From contig JAIVFU010000001.1 of NCBI GenBank assembly GCA_020829485.1, positions 1-64,000 of the forward strand: a stretch of DNA of 64,000 nucleotides. Direction: 5' to 3'. Shown in pieces: positions 54,823 to 63,972 of the stretch. Origin of the DNA: Nostoc sp. CHAB 5834. Lineage in GTDB: Bacteria; Cyanobacteriota; Cyanobacteriia; Cyanobacteriales; Nostocaceae. The first letter of the stretch is position 1, and every line of letters starts with the position of its first letter. The notes beneath the pieces are model-generated. The model did not search any database and was not told the origin of the DNA. It saw nothing but the letters and a program-made list of their open reading frames with translations. The position numbers and the translations under genes were made by a program.

Positions 54823-56229
54823 ATGAATAATTCCGGTGCATTCACTAAACTACGTCCAATAAGTTTGTTAAGACAGTTATCCAACTGCTCTGACAGTACT
54901 TGTTTAGAAGCATTGAGTAACTCTGTTTCTTGGTCGATTTACCTAGAACAGGGAAAAATAACCTACGCAACTCATTCAGTGGAACCCTTTGACCGGCTAG
55001 AACGTCATTTGCGTCGCCTCAGCCACCAAATTCCCCTGCTTACCAGTGAGGTTCGTGTTCAAGTACGTCTAATGTTTGAACCTGATTCACACGCTCAGTT
55101 AATCGAAGATGACAGCAATTCGAGAAGCCACCCTCCTGAGTATCAGGCTATATCCTGGCTTGTTAGTCAACAATATTTACATTCTACACAAGCAGTAGTG
55201 CTGATTCAAGAATTAGTTCGAGAGGTGATTGAATCATTTTTACTAATCAAAGAAGGTACTTATGAATTAGCAGAACCACTTGAGAGAATGCCAATAATTT
55301 GTAGGCTAGATGTAGAAAAAATTCTAGAACCTTGCCAATTCAGATTACAAAATTGGCAAGGTTTTGTTCCCCAAATTTCTTCTCCATATCAACGTCCATA
55401 TCTGTTGATTAACAGCAAAATTGAGGAAAAAGATTTACCCAAACTTCAGCCAGCTTTAACTCATTGGATGAAGGGTTTTAGCCTGTGTCATCTGGCCGTA
55501 ATTTTGAATCAAGATGAAATCCAACTCGCTCGCATTTTATACCCTTATATACTTGAGGGCGCGATTATCTTGCATGAAGCTGATCCACCTTATGATAAAT
55601 TACCAAAAATATTTGAAGAGCGATGTCTACGACGGGCTACGCCTACGCTGATCTCAAAATTCATTCCCAAGTTAGTTGATACCAAAAAAGAACTAAATAC
55701 CATCGTCAAGTTTTACCTAGATATTTCTGAAGAGAATATAGTTACTGTCCAACGATTGCCTCAGATTTCTCTTTCTCCAAAAGATAAATTTCAGGAGCCA
55801 ACAATATCAAATAGCATAACTCCTCCTTCCCAAATAGTAGCGACTGCTACTGTAACAGTACAAAAATCTCACAAAATCGTTTCTGTAGATGATAGCCTCA
55901 CAATTCTCAAAGAAATTAGCCGTTTCTTAGAAAATGAAAATTTTTCTGTAGTAACTATTAACGATCCAATAAAAGCCGTTTTGTCAATTATAAGGCACAA
56001 ACCGGATTTAATTTTGTTGGATTTAAACATGCTAGGAATTGATGGTTATGAGTTGTGCCGGATTATACGAAATAATTCAATATTTCAAAAGACTCCTATT
56101 ATCTTTGTTACTGGTAATAAAGGGATTGTAGACAAAGTAAAAGCAAAATTAGTAGGGGCATCTGGATATTTGACTAAACCGTTTACCCGCGCCGAATTAC
56201 TGAAAATAGTCTTTATGCATCTGACTTAA
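54823..56229 (+). CDS. PatA-type response regulator (PATAN + receiver)
   Basis: A 468-residue protein. The N-terminal region (about 8-110) is a PATAN/DUF4388-type domain (LRPISLLRQLSNCSDSTCLE, IYLEQGKITYATHS), a helical middle follows, and the C-terminal receiver (about 345-465) has the acidic pair VDDS, phosphate-accepting LLDLNM, VTGN and TKPF, all intact. PatA controls heterocyst spacing in Anabaena; relatives regulate pili and phototaxis, so the exact role is open. The ATG at 54823 has GAGAA upstream. Residues about 266-276 (RCLRRATPTL) come from a 29-bp dispersed repeat. Confidence 0.85.
   Translation: MNNSGAFTKLRPISLLRQLSNCSDSTCLEALSNSVSWSIYLEQGKITYATHSVEPFDRLERHLRRLSHQIPLLTSEVRVQVRLMFEPDSHAQLIEDDSNSRSHPPEYQAISWLVSQQYLHSTQAVVLIQELVREVIESFLLIKEGTYELAEPLERMPIICRLDVEKILEPCQFRLQNWQGFVPQISSPYQRPYLLINSKIEEKDLPKLQPALTHWMKGFSLCHLAVILNQDEIQLARILYPYILEGAIILHEADPPYDKLPKIFEERCLRRATPTLISKFIPKLVDTKKELNTIVKFYLDISEENIVTVQRLPQISLSPKDKFQEPTISNSITPPSQIVATATVTVQKSHKIVSVDDSLTILKEISRFLENENFSVVTINDPIKAVLSIIRHKPDLILLDLNMLGIDGYELCRIIRNNSIFQKTPIIFVTGNKGIVDKVKAKLVGASGYLTKPFTRAELLKIVFMHLT
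55620..55648 (+). repeat. 29-bp small dispersed repeat inside the PatA-like gene
   Basis: Matches the reverse complement of the 40570 copy at 26 of 29 positions; translated in frame. Confidence 0.8.
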
Positions 56230-56502
56230 ATTAACCACGTAATTCGTAATTTGTAATTAGAAGAATCTGTACCTTACCCACTACATTTAAAAGAGTAATA
56301 CTTCTGGATTAATTACAGATTGAAATTTTTGAAGTGCTAGAAGGTTGATTCTTGCACCGCTCAATGAGAGCAATGTCAACCGCAAAGCTTAACCCAGAAG
56401 TATTGTATTCAAAATGTAATTAACTCAAGTTGGCAAAAACGCCTATTGCCACAATAGACAGGCTTACCGATGCAAAAACTGGCTCCTGTCTGCTACAAAC
56501 TT

Positions 56503-57924
56503 TTAGGCTATGGTAGAGAAATCATAATTTGGGTTGTTGTAGCCTGGATTTGATATGGCGGATGTTATAAGGTCAGAACTGCTGAGTAAACTGCTGACAT
56601 CAGTTCCTATATCTTGGCTAGGCTTAGTACTACCTAGCGATATCAGTTCGCCACTAACAGAAAAATTCCAGCCTTCATTACCAACGAGTGTTTTGTTATC
56701 ACCACTGGCTTCAATCCGGTTTCCAAGGAGATTGCTGTTAGTTACACTGCCAGTGTTGCCACTACCAAGGATATCGTTTTTACTACCAGGTAGTGTATTG
56801 GCATTACCAAGGATGTTGTTGTTATTGCCTAAGTTCCAGTTACCGTTACCGTTGGTTGCGCTATCGCTACCAAAGCCCCAGTTGCCATTACCTTCGGTTT
56901 TGCCGCCGTCACCGTAGTTCCAGTTACCGTTACCCTTGGTTGTGTTATCACTACCAAAATTCCAGTTACCATTACCGTCGCTTGTGTTGTTACTACCATA
57001 TAGCCAGTTACCGTTACCTTGGCCACTGTTACCGGTAGCATTTGCACCATCTAAGTTTTGAATATCAGATATCCAATTGTCGCTCTTATAAGGTACAGGT
57101 TGACCGTTGCCAGTTTCAGGTAGGTTGCTACCACTTTCCCTGGAGGGGGGAGTGCTGCCAAATGGTAAGTTACCAGGGAGGTTGCCGCTACTACCAGATG
57201 TGTTACCGCCAGATGCGCCACCACCAGCAAAGGGGTTGTTACCGCCACCAGATGCGTTACCACCAGATGCGCCACCACCAGCAAAGGGGTTGTTACCGCC
57301 ACCAGATGCGTTACCACCAGATGCGCCACCACCAGCAAAGGGGTTGCCGCTACTACCAGATGTGTTACCGCCAGATGCGCCACCACCAGCAAAGGGGTTG
57401 CCGCTACTACCAGATGCGTTACCGCCAGATGCGCCACCACCAGCAAAGGGGTTGCCGCTACTACCAGATGTGTTACCACCAGATGCGCCACCACCAGCAA
57501 AGGGGTTGCCGCTACTACCAGATGTGTTACCACCAGATGCGCCACCAGCAAAGGGGTTGCTACCACCTAATGCACTAACATCACCGCCAAGGACTCCGAT
57601 GAGTTGATTGAACGGATTATTGGTATCAGTTAAAGCCCGCTCGTCAAGTGGTCGCTCGTAATTATATTTGTACTTTCCATCTTCACTGGTTGTGGATGAG
57701 TTACCACCGCCGATGAAGGAAGCGAAAGTATTACTACTACTAGCAGCGCCACCAAAGCCACCGCTACCGGAGCCACCGCTACCGGAGGCACTGCTACCAT
57801 CTAAACTGCTGCCATCGGTGGACTGCCATTTGCCATCACTGAAAGAAAAATTTCCGTTACCAGATAAATTGTTGCTAGTACCTTGTGATCCAGCAGTTTG
57901 ATTGCTATTGTCAGTAGTTGCCAT
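56503..57924 (-). CDS. Gly/Asn-rich tandem-repeat protein
   Basis: A 473-residue low-complexity protein with no Cys and no signal peptide. Residues about 123-248 are seven 18-residue units of the type NPFAGGGASGGNTSGSSG (the last-encoded genomic copy is one residue shorter). Residues about 302-371 are five 14-residue units GNGNWxxGxxxxxx. The C-terminal part is rich in short GN/LG turns and ends with NPGYNNPNYDFSTIA. The pattern suggests a beta-solenoid or extended surface or matrix protein, perhaps exported without a classical signal. No family recognised. The flanking 57925-58838 region is non-coding. Confidence 0.75.
   Translation of the reverse strand: MATTDNSNQTAGSQGTSNNLSGNGNFSFSDGKWQSTDGSSLDGSSASGSGGSGSGGFGGAASSSNTFASFIGGGNSSTTSEDGKYKYNYERPLDERALTDTNNPFNQLIGVLGGDVSALGGSNPFAGGASGGNTSGSSGNPFAGGGASGGNTSGSSGNPFAGGGASGGNASGSSGNPFAGGGASGGNTSGSSGNPFAGGGASGGNASGGGNNPFAGGGASGGNASGGGNNPFAGGGASGGNTSGSSGNLPGNLPFGSTPPSRESGSNLPETGNGQPVPYKSDNWISDIQNLDGANATGNSGQGNGNWLYGSNNTSDGNGNWNFGSDNTTKGNGNWNYGDGGKTEGNGNWGFGSDSATNGNGNWNLGNNNNILGNANTLPGSKNDILGSGNTGSVTNSNLLGNRIEASGDNKTLVGNEGWNFSVSGELISLGSTKPSQDIGTDVSSLLSSSDLITSAISNPGYNNPNYDFSTIA
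57181..57555. repeat. 54-bp coding tandem repeat, 7 units
   Basis: Six 54-bp units and one 51-bp unit, head to tail, differing mainly by two alternative starts (GTTGCCGCTACTACC or GTTGTTACCGCCACC). The mosaic order of the two types indicates unit duplication or gene conversion. Confidence 0.95.
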
Positions 57925-58838
57925 TAGAATTAAGCTCCTATTACTTAAACTGAAATTCCTCTATCAAATGGAAAATCAACGACGTTAATGAAAGCATTTT
58001 TTGACTTTCATCTTCAATAAAGAAATACTAATAAAAATAGCAATTACTACCCTTAGCAAAACTATACAAAATTAGATTTACATTTCAAATGAATAAAATT
58101 TAGATTGGATTGCCGATTCTTTCGATTCGATTGTCTATTCTTTCGATATTGTTCAGTTAGATTTCAGTAAATTGCCCGTAAATCCTTATGGTGAATGCTT
58201 TATAAGCAGCATTTGCAATGATTTTTCGCCTCAAACAGGGCAAATTTACCTCTTTGGAGTTCTACAATAAAATGCAATGCAATTACAGTACAAAAAAGAA
58301 TAAAGTTTGATTTTTGTAGTCTATTAAGTGAGAAAATATTACTTGTGAGGTTTTATCGAGTTTTAAAGATTCAAGCTCTGCGATCGCCAGAACCAACGCA
58401 TCTAAATTACTCTTGATCACAACCAATGTTAAGAACCAACAAAAAATCAGCATTTCTCATTTGATTTATTTTCCAAGTCTCAAAGCCATGTATACGACGG
58501 GCTACGCCTACGCTAAATCTATAGCGATCCTTGCAGGAGTTGTAAGAAAATTCACCCCCCGGCTAACGCCATCCCCCCGATGCTTTGGGGGGACTACAGG
58601 GGGATTATAACTATCTCAAATTCTCACGAATGATTTAGGATTGCTATATGTCAATAAGCAGCTATAATGCGACTATTTTTAAGGGCTAACGACATTGATG
58701 GTCGGGTTGCTTTGTTAGGTGCTGTCCGGCAAGAGATACTCTCAGGGATTCGTGACGCTAACCAATACAATAGTCCTATATAGCGCTTCTCGTATGGACG
58801 CACAAGGGATAAGTTTACTTCTCAAGACAATATATTTA
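57925..58838. other. long intergenic region with dispersed repeat
   Basis: 914 bases, mostly AT-rich. It contains tandem-like TTCTTTCGATT pieces near 58115-58150, a copy of the 29-bp repeat at 58485-58513, and a CCCCCCGGCTAACGCC-type patch near 58553. No gene is supported. Confidence 0.55.
58485..58513 (+). repeat. 29-bp small dispersed repeat (intergenic copy)
   Basis: Shares GACGGGCTACGCCTACGC with the copy at 55620-55648 and is the only complete non-coding copy in the window. Confidence 0.8.
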
Positions 58839-59240
58839 TTATCTGATTCCGAAATCACCAGAAAATAATGGCACATCATAAAGTTTAAATATCTGGTCTA
58901 TAGAAATCAGCGTTAAACCTTCTACTAAAGCTTGAGAAATTAGCATTCGGTCAAACGGATCTTTATGATGTATGGGTAAAGTATTTAAATTTAGAACATG
59001 GGCAGGGATAACTGACAAAAAAGAGATCCCATTTTTACTTTGGCTGTCGTAGATGTCTTCTAACGATTGACTAAGCGTGAGCTTCCCTAGCTGACTCTTA
59101 ATTTGTATTTCCCACAAACTAACAACACTGACATATAGTTTTGTGTCCGTTCGTTGTAGCAAACTTAAAATATTTGGTGATAACTTCTCAGGCTCACTGT
59201 CCCACCAAATAAAAATATGAGTATCTAATAAAACCTTCAT
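58839..59240 (-). CDS. vapC: PIN-domain toxin (VapC family)
   Basis: A 133-residue PIN nuclease. Acidic residues: LLDTHIFIWW (Asp5), SLWEIQIK (Glu) and KDPFDRMLISQA (two Asp), then the late SIDQIF. It cleaves RNA when not held by its antitoxin. The ATG overlaps the antitoxin stop codon (ATGA), so 59240 is the correct start and translation is coupled. Confidence 0.9.
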   Translation of the reverse strand: MKVLLDTHIFIWWDSEPEKLSPNILSLLQRTDTKLYVSVVSLWEIQIKSQLGKLTLSQSLEDIYDSQSKNGISFLSVIPAHVLNLNTLPIHHKDPFDRMLISQALVEGLTLISIDQIFKLYDVPLFSGDFGIR

Positions 59241-59476
59241 AAACCCCAAAAAGAATCTGGTAAAGGATGATCAAAATCATCACTCATTACCATAGAGCCA
59301 CGATTTAAACCCGCTTTGGGAACTACAGGCTGTTCTTGGGGTTGAGACAAAGGCAAAACCCTTGCCCAAGGGACACCCTGCCGAGTTAGCGTCACTTCAA
59401 CATGATTTTGGATATCTGACAATAAATCAGCTAAATTATCCGATAAGTCAGCAATATCGAAAGTTTTTGATGACAT
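59237..59476 (-). CDS. Phd/YefM-type antitoxin
   Basis: A 79-residue protein: an N-terminal DNA-binding strand-helix (KTFDIADLSDNLADLLSDIQ), VEVTLTRQGVPWARVLPL typical of Phd/YefM, then a flexible Pro/Asp-rich tail that would wrap the toxin. It precedes and overlaps the PIN toxin gene by four bases. Confidence 0.88.
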   Translation of the reverse strand: MSSKTFDIADLSDNLADLLSDIQNHVEVTLTRQGVPWARVLPLSQPQEQPVVPKAGLNRGSMVMSDDFDHPLPDSFWGL

Positions 59477-59926
59477 TTTTATTTATGCCCTACTCATTAC
59501 CAGCATTATATAGGACTGTTATTTGATTTTTGAAATGCACGTAGTGGACTGTCTAGACAAAATAGTGCATTAGACGTAGGTTGGGTGGAGCGGAGCGCAA
59601 CCCAACAAATATCAGGATGTTGGGTTACGCAAAGCCTCCACCCAACCTACAATTTTTTTGCAACTTCGCTATCGGCGATCGCACTTAACAACCTAACAGA
59701 TAATAATTGCCCAAAGTCTTGTAAAATCGTGGTAATTGCTCATCGCAAAAAGTTAAGCTTCTTGAGAAAAGAGAAAAAATAATGTCCCTTTTACATAATG
59801 TAATAATTGCTCAACTATGGAGTAATAATGCTAGAAAGTAAAACTAGAGTAAATCTTCAAGATAAATTAAGCAACGAATTCTTTGAAAAGCACTGATAAA
59901 AATTCTTGATTATGGAGTATAAAAAA
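59477..59926. other. intergenic with a MITE-like element
   Basis: 450 bases between the antitoxin gene and the secreted-protein gene, divergent. Contains the 75-bp inverted repeat at 59576-59650; the remainder is AT-rich leader. Confidence 0.55.
59576..59650. repeat. 75-bp MITE-like element with perfect 15-bp ends
   Basis: Terminal inverted repeats GTAGGTTGGGTGGAG / CTCCACCCAACCTAC are perfect, and the interior has a second pair CAACCCAACA / TGTTGGGTTA. It is a hairpin repeat of a type common in cyanobacteria, with no coding capacity. Confidence 0.88.
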
Positions 59927-60421
59927 ATGAAAAGTGTAGTCGCAGCATTTATATTAACATTTATTGGTGCAGGAAATTGTCTTCCTAGCTATGGACTCTT
60001 ATCAAATATCAAGCCTTCAAGAATAGAACTCCAATCAATTGTTCAAGATAATCATCAACAATTGATGGCTAGAGTTGGAACTACTTTAAATACTCCATTT
60101 TATCTTAAATATGGAAAGAAAGCTTATCTACCCAGTGAAAATATTGAAATCAAATTTTCAAAAGTTATCGAGGATTCTCGGTGTCCAACTAAAGTAACTT
60201 GTATTTGGCAAGGGCAAGTTATTATTGGATTAGACATCATAAAAAATGGTAAGCAAGTTTCAACATTGATGCTAACCCTTATCCCAGGTAGTGATGCTTT
60301 ACCGATTCAATTTTTAGATAAATATATGGTGACACTAAAAGAGGTTTCCCCGTACCCACAGAGCGAACAGACGATCGCACTCAAAGACTACATTGTTCAA
60401 CTTGTTGTTAATAGAAACTAG
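59927..60421 (+). CDS. secreted protein with SRCP...C motif, function unknown
   Basis: A 164-residue protein. The signal peptide is MKSVVAAFILTFIGAGNCLP; no clear lipobox. The mature part is beta-rich, with EDSRCPTKVTCIWQGQV (about residues 81-97), a two-Cys motif seen in a family of small bacterial envelope proteins of unknown role. GGAG lies nine bases before the ATG. A hairpin terminator follows at 60462. Confidence 0.75.
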   Translation: MKSVVAAFILTFIGAGNCLPSYGLLSNIKPSRIELQSIVQDNHQQLMARVGTTLNTPFYLKYGKKAYLPSENIEIKFSKVIEDSRCPTKVTCIWQGQVIIGLDIIKNGKQVSTLMLTLIPGSDALPIQFLDKYMVTLKEVSPYPQSEQTIALKDYIVQLVVNRN

Positions 60422-60461
60422 ATGACCAACCTTTGACACGCTTTTTTTCGGAAACAAAACA

Positions 60462-60491
60462 CCCGGATTTTTCACAAGTGAGAAATCCGGG
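60462..60491 (+). terminator. hairpin terminator after the secreted-protein gene
   Basis: A 14-bp stem CCCGGATTTTTCAC / GTGAGAAATCCGGG (one wobble) with a 2-base loop, 41 bases past the stop codon. No T-tract, so termination strength is uncertain. Confidence 0.7.
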
Positions 60492-60705
60492 CGTATGTAG
60501 TTTAACGTCAAAATCAACCAAATAAAAATAATGTCTTACTTCTCTGCGTAGATACATTCTCAGTATTTACTTATTTTTACATTGCCAGTCTAACGTAGTA
60601 GGATTGTTCAAGTGAAAGGGTAAGCCTTGCGGAGCGAGTAGCCATCGATCGCTTCTTGCACCCTAAAATAAGAGCAAAAGACGATTCCTAAAACAAGCAC
60701 ATTCC

Positions 60706-63156
60706 ATGCGTATTTCTCTAAATTGGCTGCGCGAACTAGTAGAGATCAAACTTAGTCCAGAAGAATTAGCCGAAACCTTGACAATGGCTGGGTTTGAGGT
60801 AGAAGATATTGAAGATCGCCGCACTTGGGCAAATGGCGTTGTTATAGGGAAAGTGCTTGAGCGTCAACCCCATCCCAACGCCGATAAATTGAGTGTTTGC
60901 CAAGTCGATATCGGTGCAGGTGAGACTTTAAATATTGTCTGTGGCGCTGCCAATGTGAAGGCAGATATCTATGTACCAGTGGCAACTACGGGTACTTACT
61001 TACCCAACATCGATTTAAAAATTAAACCTGCAAAATTGCGTGGTGTCCCATCTCAGGGCATGATTTGTTCTTTAAAGGAACTCGGTTTGCCCACCGATGT
61101 AGACGGAATTCATATTTTTACCCAGGAAAATTTACCATTGGGTAGTGATGTGCGGCCTTTGTTGGGTTTAGATGATGTAATTTTAGACTTGACTGCAACT
61201 GCCAATCGCGCTGATGCTCTAAGTATGGTAGGCGTAGCACGGGAAGTAGCAGCTTTAACTGGTGGAAAGTTGAGCATTCCTGAACCCGGTGAAGTCTCTA
61301 TTACCAAAAGTGCCGGAAATTTAGCTTTAAAAATTGCCGATACCCAAGCTTGTCCTGCATACATCGGTACGGTAATTGAACAGGTTAAAATTGCTCCATC
61401 TCCCGAATGGTTGCAACAGCGTTTGCGGGCTGCTGGTGTACGTCCCATCAGTAATGTTGTGGATATTACTAACTACGTTTTGTTGGAATGGGGACAACCA
61501 CTGCACGCCTTTGATGGCGATCGCCTACAATCTGTTGCAAGTAGCGGAAATTTAACCATTGGCGTTCGCTTCGCCAATGCTGGAGAATCCCTCAAAACCC
61601 TGGATGGACAAACTCGCACCCTATCAACCCAAAATTTATTAATTACCGCAAACGACAAACCCGTAGCACTGGCGGGAGTCATGGGTGGAGAAGAAACAGA
61701 AGTCCATGAAGGGACTCAAAGCCTAGTTTTAGAAGCAGCTTTATTTGATTCTGTGGCAATTCGCCGTTCTTCTCGGAGTGTTGGGTTAAGAAGTGAGGCT
61801 TCTGGCAGATATGAACGGGGAGTTAATCGCGCCGAGTTGGAAATAGCTAATCGCCGCGCTTTATCCTTAATTTGCGAATTAGCTAGTGGAATTATAGTCC
61901 AGCAGGAAATTGCCGACACCCGCCCAGATCCGTCTACCTGGAGTCGTTCTATCGCCCTGCGTTTAGACCGCGTTAATCAAATATTGGGGCCAATCGATTT
62001 AGGAGAGGATACAGGTGAACTCCAAGAACAAGACGTTGAGCGCATCTTGACTGCATTGGGATGTAAGTTAACTCCTTCAGAAAAAGATACTAACCATCAA
62101 CCTACATGGTCAGTTTCTGTTCCACCCTATCGTTACCGTGACTTAGAGCGAGAAATTGACTTAATTGAAGAAATCGCTCGCCTCTATGGTTACAACAAAT
62201 TCTGCGATACCTTACCAGAAAAAGCGGAAGCTGGCTATCTGCCTTTAGATGAGGAATTAATTCGCAAATTACGAGCTTTCCTCCGGGCTGAAGGGTTGAC
62301 AGAATTAATCCACTATTCTTTAGTCAAACCAGGAGAAGACAGAAATATAGTACTGTCAAACCCCTTATTTGTGGAATATTCAGCGCTGCGAACCGATTTG
62401 ATATCTGGGTTAATTGATGCCTTTCAATACAATTTAGAGCAGGGTAATGGTGCCTTGAACGGCTTTGAAATCGGGCAAATTTTCTGGCAAGAAGAAGACG
62501 GTTTGCAAGAAACAGAAACCCTAGCTGGGATTGTGGGAGGCGATCGCTCACTTGGCAAATGGTCAAAAAGTGGACGCGAAGAACCCATCACCTGGTTTGA
62601 AGCCAAAGGCATTTTAGAAAGTGTATTTCGGCAACTTGCCTTGCAGGTAGAATTTCAACCCGATCGCCGCGACGATCGCTTACATCCAGGGCGCACCGCT
62701 TCCCTATGGATTCGGGGTAACAGGCTGGGTATTTTTGGACAACTCCATCCCCAATTGCGACGAGAAAAAGGTTTACCAGATTCCGTTTATGTTTTCCAGT
62801 TGGATCTAGATGTGCTTTTAGAATCTTTAGGACAAGACGAAATGCTTGTGCCAACATTCCAGCCTTATTCTACCTATCCAGCTAGCGATCGCGACATCGC
62901 CTTTTTCGCACCTGTGAAAATCTCAGTTACCGAAATTGAAAAAGTAATTACCAAAGCGGGTAAAGATTTGCTCGAATCAGTGGAATTATTTGATGAATAT
63001 CGCGGCGAAAATGTCCCCGAAGGACAGCGAAGTTTAGCATTTCGCTTAGTTTATCGGGCTAGCGATCGCACCCTTACTGAAGCTGAAGTGGAACCAGTAC
63101 ACAACAAAGTCCGCGAAGCCTTAGTGGAAAAATTCGGCGTAAACCTGAGAAGTTAG
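60706..63156 (+). CDS. pheT: phenylalanyl-tRNA synthetase beta subunit
   Basis: An 816-residue subunit of the alpha2-beta2 enzyme that charges tRNA-Phe. The N-terminus ([20 protein letters not shown]) and the EMAP/tRNA-binding-like domain (about 40-150, [15 protein letters not shown]) are followed by B3/B4 editing ([20 protein letters not shown]), B5 and the catalytic-like fold ([12 protein letters not shown]), and the anticodon-binding FDX-ACB end ([12 protein letters not shown] ... LTEAEVE). Full length. pheS is not adjacent, as usual in cyanobacteria. Confidence 0.96.
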   Translation: MRISLNWLRELVEIKLSPEELAETLTMAGFEVEDIEDRRTWANGVVIGKVLERQPHPNADKLSVCQVDIGAGETLNIVCGAANVKADIYVPVATTGTYLPNIDLKIKPAKLRGVPSQGMICSLKELGLPTDVDGIHIFTQENLPLGSDVRPLLGLDDVILDLTATANRADALSMVGVAREVAALTGGKLSIPEPGEVSITKSAGNLALKIADTQACPAYIGTVIEQVKIAPSPEWLQQRLRAAGVRPISNVVDITNYVLLEWGQPLHAFDGDRLQSVASSGNLTIGVRFANAGESLKTLDGQTRTLSTQNLLITANDKPVALAGVMGGEETEVHEGTQSLVLEAALFDSVAIRRSSRSVGLRSEASGRYERGVNRAELEIANRRALSLICELASGIIVQQEIADTRPDPSTWSRSIALRLDRVNQILGPIDLGEDTGELQEQDVERILTALGCKLTPSEKDTNHQPTWSVSVPPYRYRDLEREIDLIEEIARLYGYNKFCDTLPEKAEAGYLPLDEELIRKLRAFLRAEGLTELIHYSLVKPGEDRNIVLSNPLFVEYSALRTDLISGLIDAFQYNLEQGNGALNGFEIGQIFWQEEDGLQETETLAGIVGGDRSLGKWSKSGREEPITWFEAKGILESVFRQLALQVEFQPDRRDDRLHPGRTASLWIRGNRLGIFGQLHPQLRREKGLPDSVYVFQLDLDVLLESLGQDEMLVPTFQPYSTYPASDRDIAFFAPVKISVTEIEKVITKAGKDLLESVELFDEYRGENVPEGQRSLAFRLVYRASDRTLTEAEVEPVHNKVREALVEKFGVNLRS

Positions 63157-63218
63157 TCATTTGTCATTTGCTAGGAGTGAGAAATTAATCATTTCTTACT
63201 CCCCGATGCACTGGCTGC

Positions 63219-63246
63219 AAAATCTAAAATCTAAAATCTAAAATCC
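63219..63246. repeat. AAAATCT heptamer tandem repeat, 4 copies
   Basis: Three perfect copies and one AAAATCC variant, just upstream of the YciI gene. Confidence 0.88.
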
Positions 63247-63261
63247 AAAATAGTCTTAGCT

Positions 63262-63531
63262 ATGCCTAAATATGTACTCTTCGGAACTTACTGCGAAGAC
63301 GTTATCGAAAAACGTGCCCCCCACCGTCAAGCTCACTTAGACGGATTAGCAAAACAGAAAGAATCCGGTGTGCTGATTACCATTGGCCCCACCAAAGATG
63401 TCACAAAAGTTTTTGGAATTTACGAAGCCGAAGACGAAGCCACTGTGCGCCAGTTAATCGAAAATGATCCTTACTGGAAAAATGGCATTTGGACTGAGTA
63501 TTCTGTTAAAGAATGGATTCAGGCTTTTTGA
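63262..63531 (+). CDS. YciI family protein
   Basis: An 89-residue ferredoxin-like alpha+beta barrel protein: YVLFGTYCEDVIEKRAPHRQ at the N-terminus carries the conserved His, followed by GVLITIGPT and the Asp-Pro-Tyr (DPYWKNGIW) near residue 70, all typical of YciI. Members resemble muconolactone isomerase or small dehydrochlorinases; the cellular role is unknown. It follows pheT after ~105 bases on the same strand. Confidence 0.9.
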   Translation: MPKYVLFGTYCEDVIEKRAPHRQAHLDGLAKQKESGVLITIGPTKDVTKVFGIYEAEDEATVRQLIENDPYWKNGIWTEYSVKEWIQAF

Positions 63532-63560
63532 ATTGGGCTGGGGCATGGGGGGATCGGCTT

Positions 63561-63917
63561 GAATGTTGAGTCTTTGAACCCGAACGTTGAGCCTTTTTAC
63601 TCGAACGTTGAGCCTTTTTACTCGAACGTTGAACCTTTTTACTCGAACGTTGAACCTTTTTACTCGAACGTTGAGCCTTTTTACTCAAACGTTAAACCTT
63701 TTTACTCGAACGTTGAACCTTTTTACTCGAACGTTGAGTCTTTGAACTCGAACGTTGAGCCTTTTTACTCGAACGTTGAACCTTTTTACTCGAACGTTGA
63801 GCCTTTTTACTCGAACGTTGAACCTTTTTACTCGAACGTTGAACCTTTTTACTCAAACGTTGAACCTTTTTATTCAAACGTTGAACCTTTTTACTCAAAC
63901 GTTGAGCCTCTGAGCTT
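63561..63917. repeat. 21-bp tandem repeat array, 17 units
   Basis: Seventeen head-to-tail 21-bp units of the type GAACGTTGAGCCTTTTTACT-C, with variants GTTGAG/GTTGAA and CTTTTTACTC/CTTTGAACCC. Because 21 is a multiple of three, a minus-strand frame reads KKVQRSS-type heptapeptides; one unit with GTTAAA interrupts it with a stop. Confidence 0.95.
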
Positions 63918-63972
63918 GAAACTTTCAGTTTTAACTCTCCCTCATCCCCCTCATCTCCCCACTCCCCACATA

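Noticed and set aside
57042..57607. Several long frames on both strands over the Gly-rich gene
   Set aside because: They arise because the 54-bp repeat is a multiple of three and lacks stops in all frames; the minus-strand frame 56503-57924 is the longest, extends beyond the repeats and has sensible termini.
63506..63898. Two minus-strand frames encoding KKVQRSS-type repeats
   Set aside because: Direct consequence of a 21-bp tandem array; no start signal, and an internal stop separates the two.
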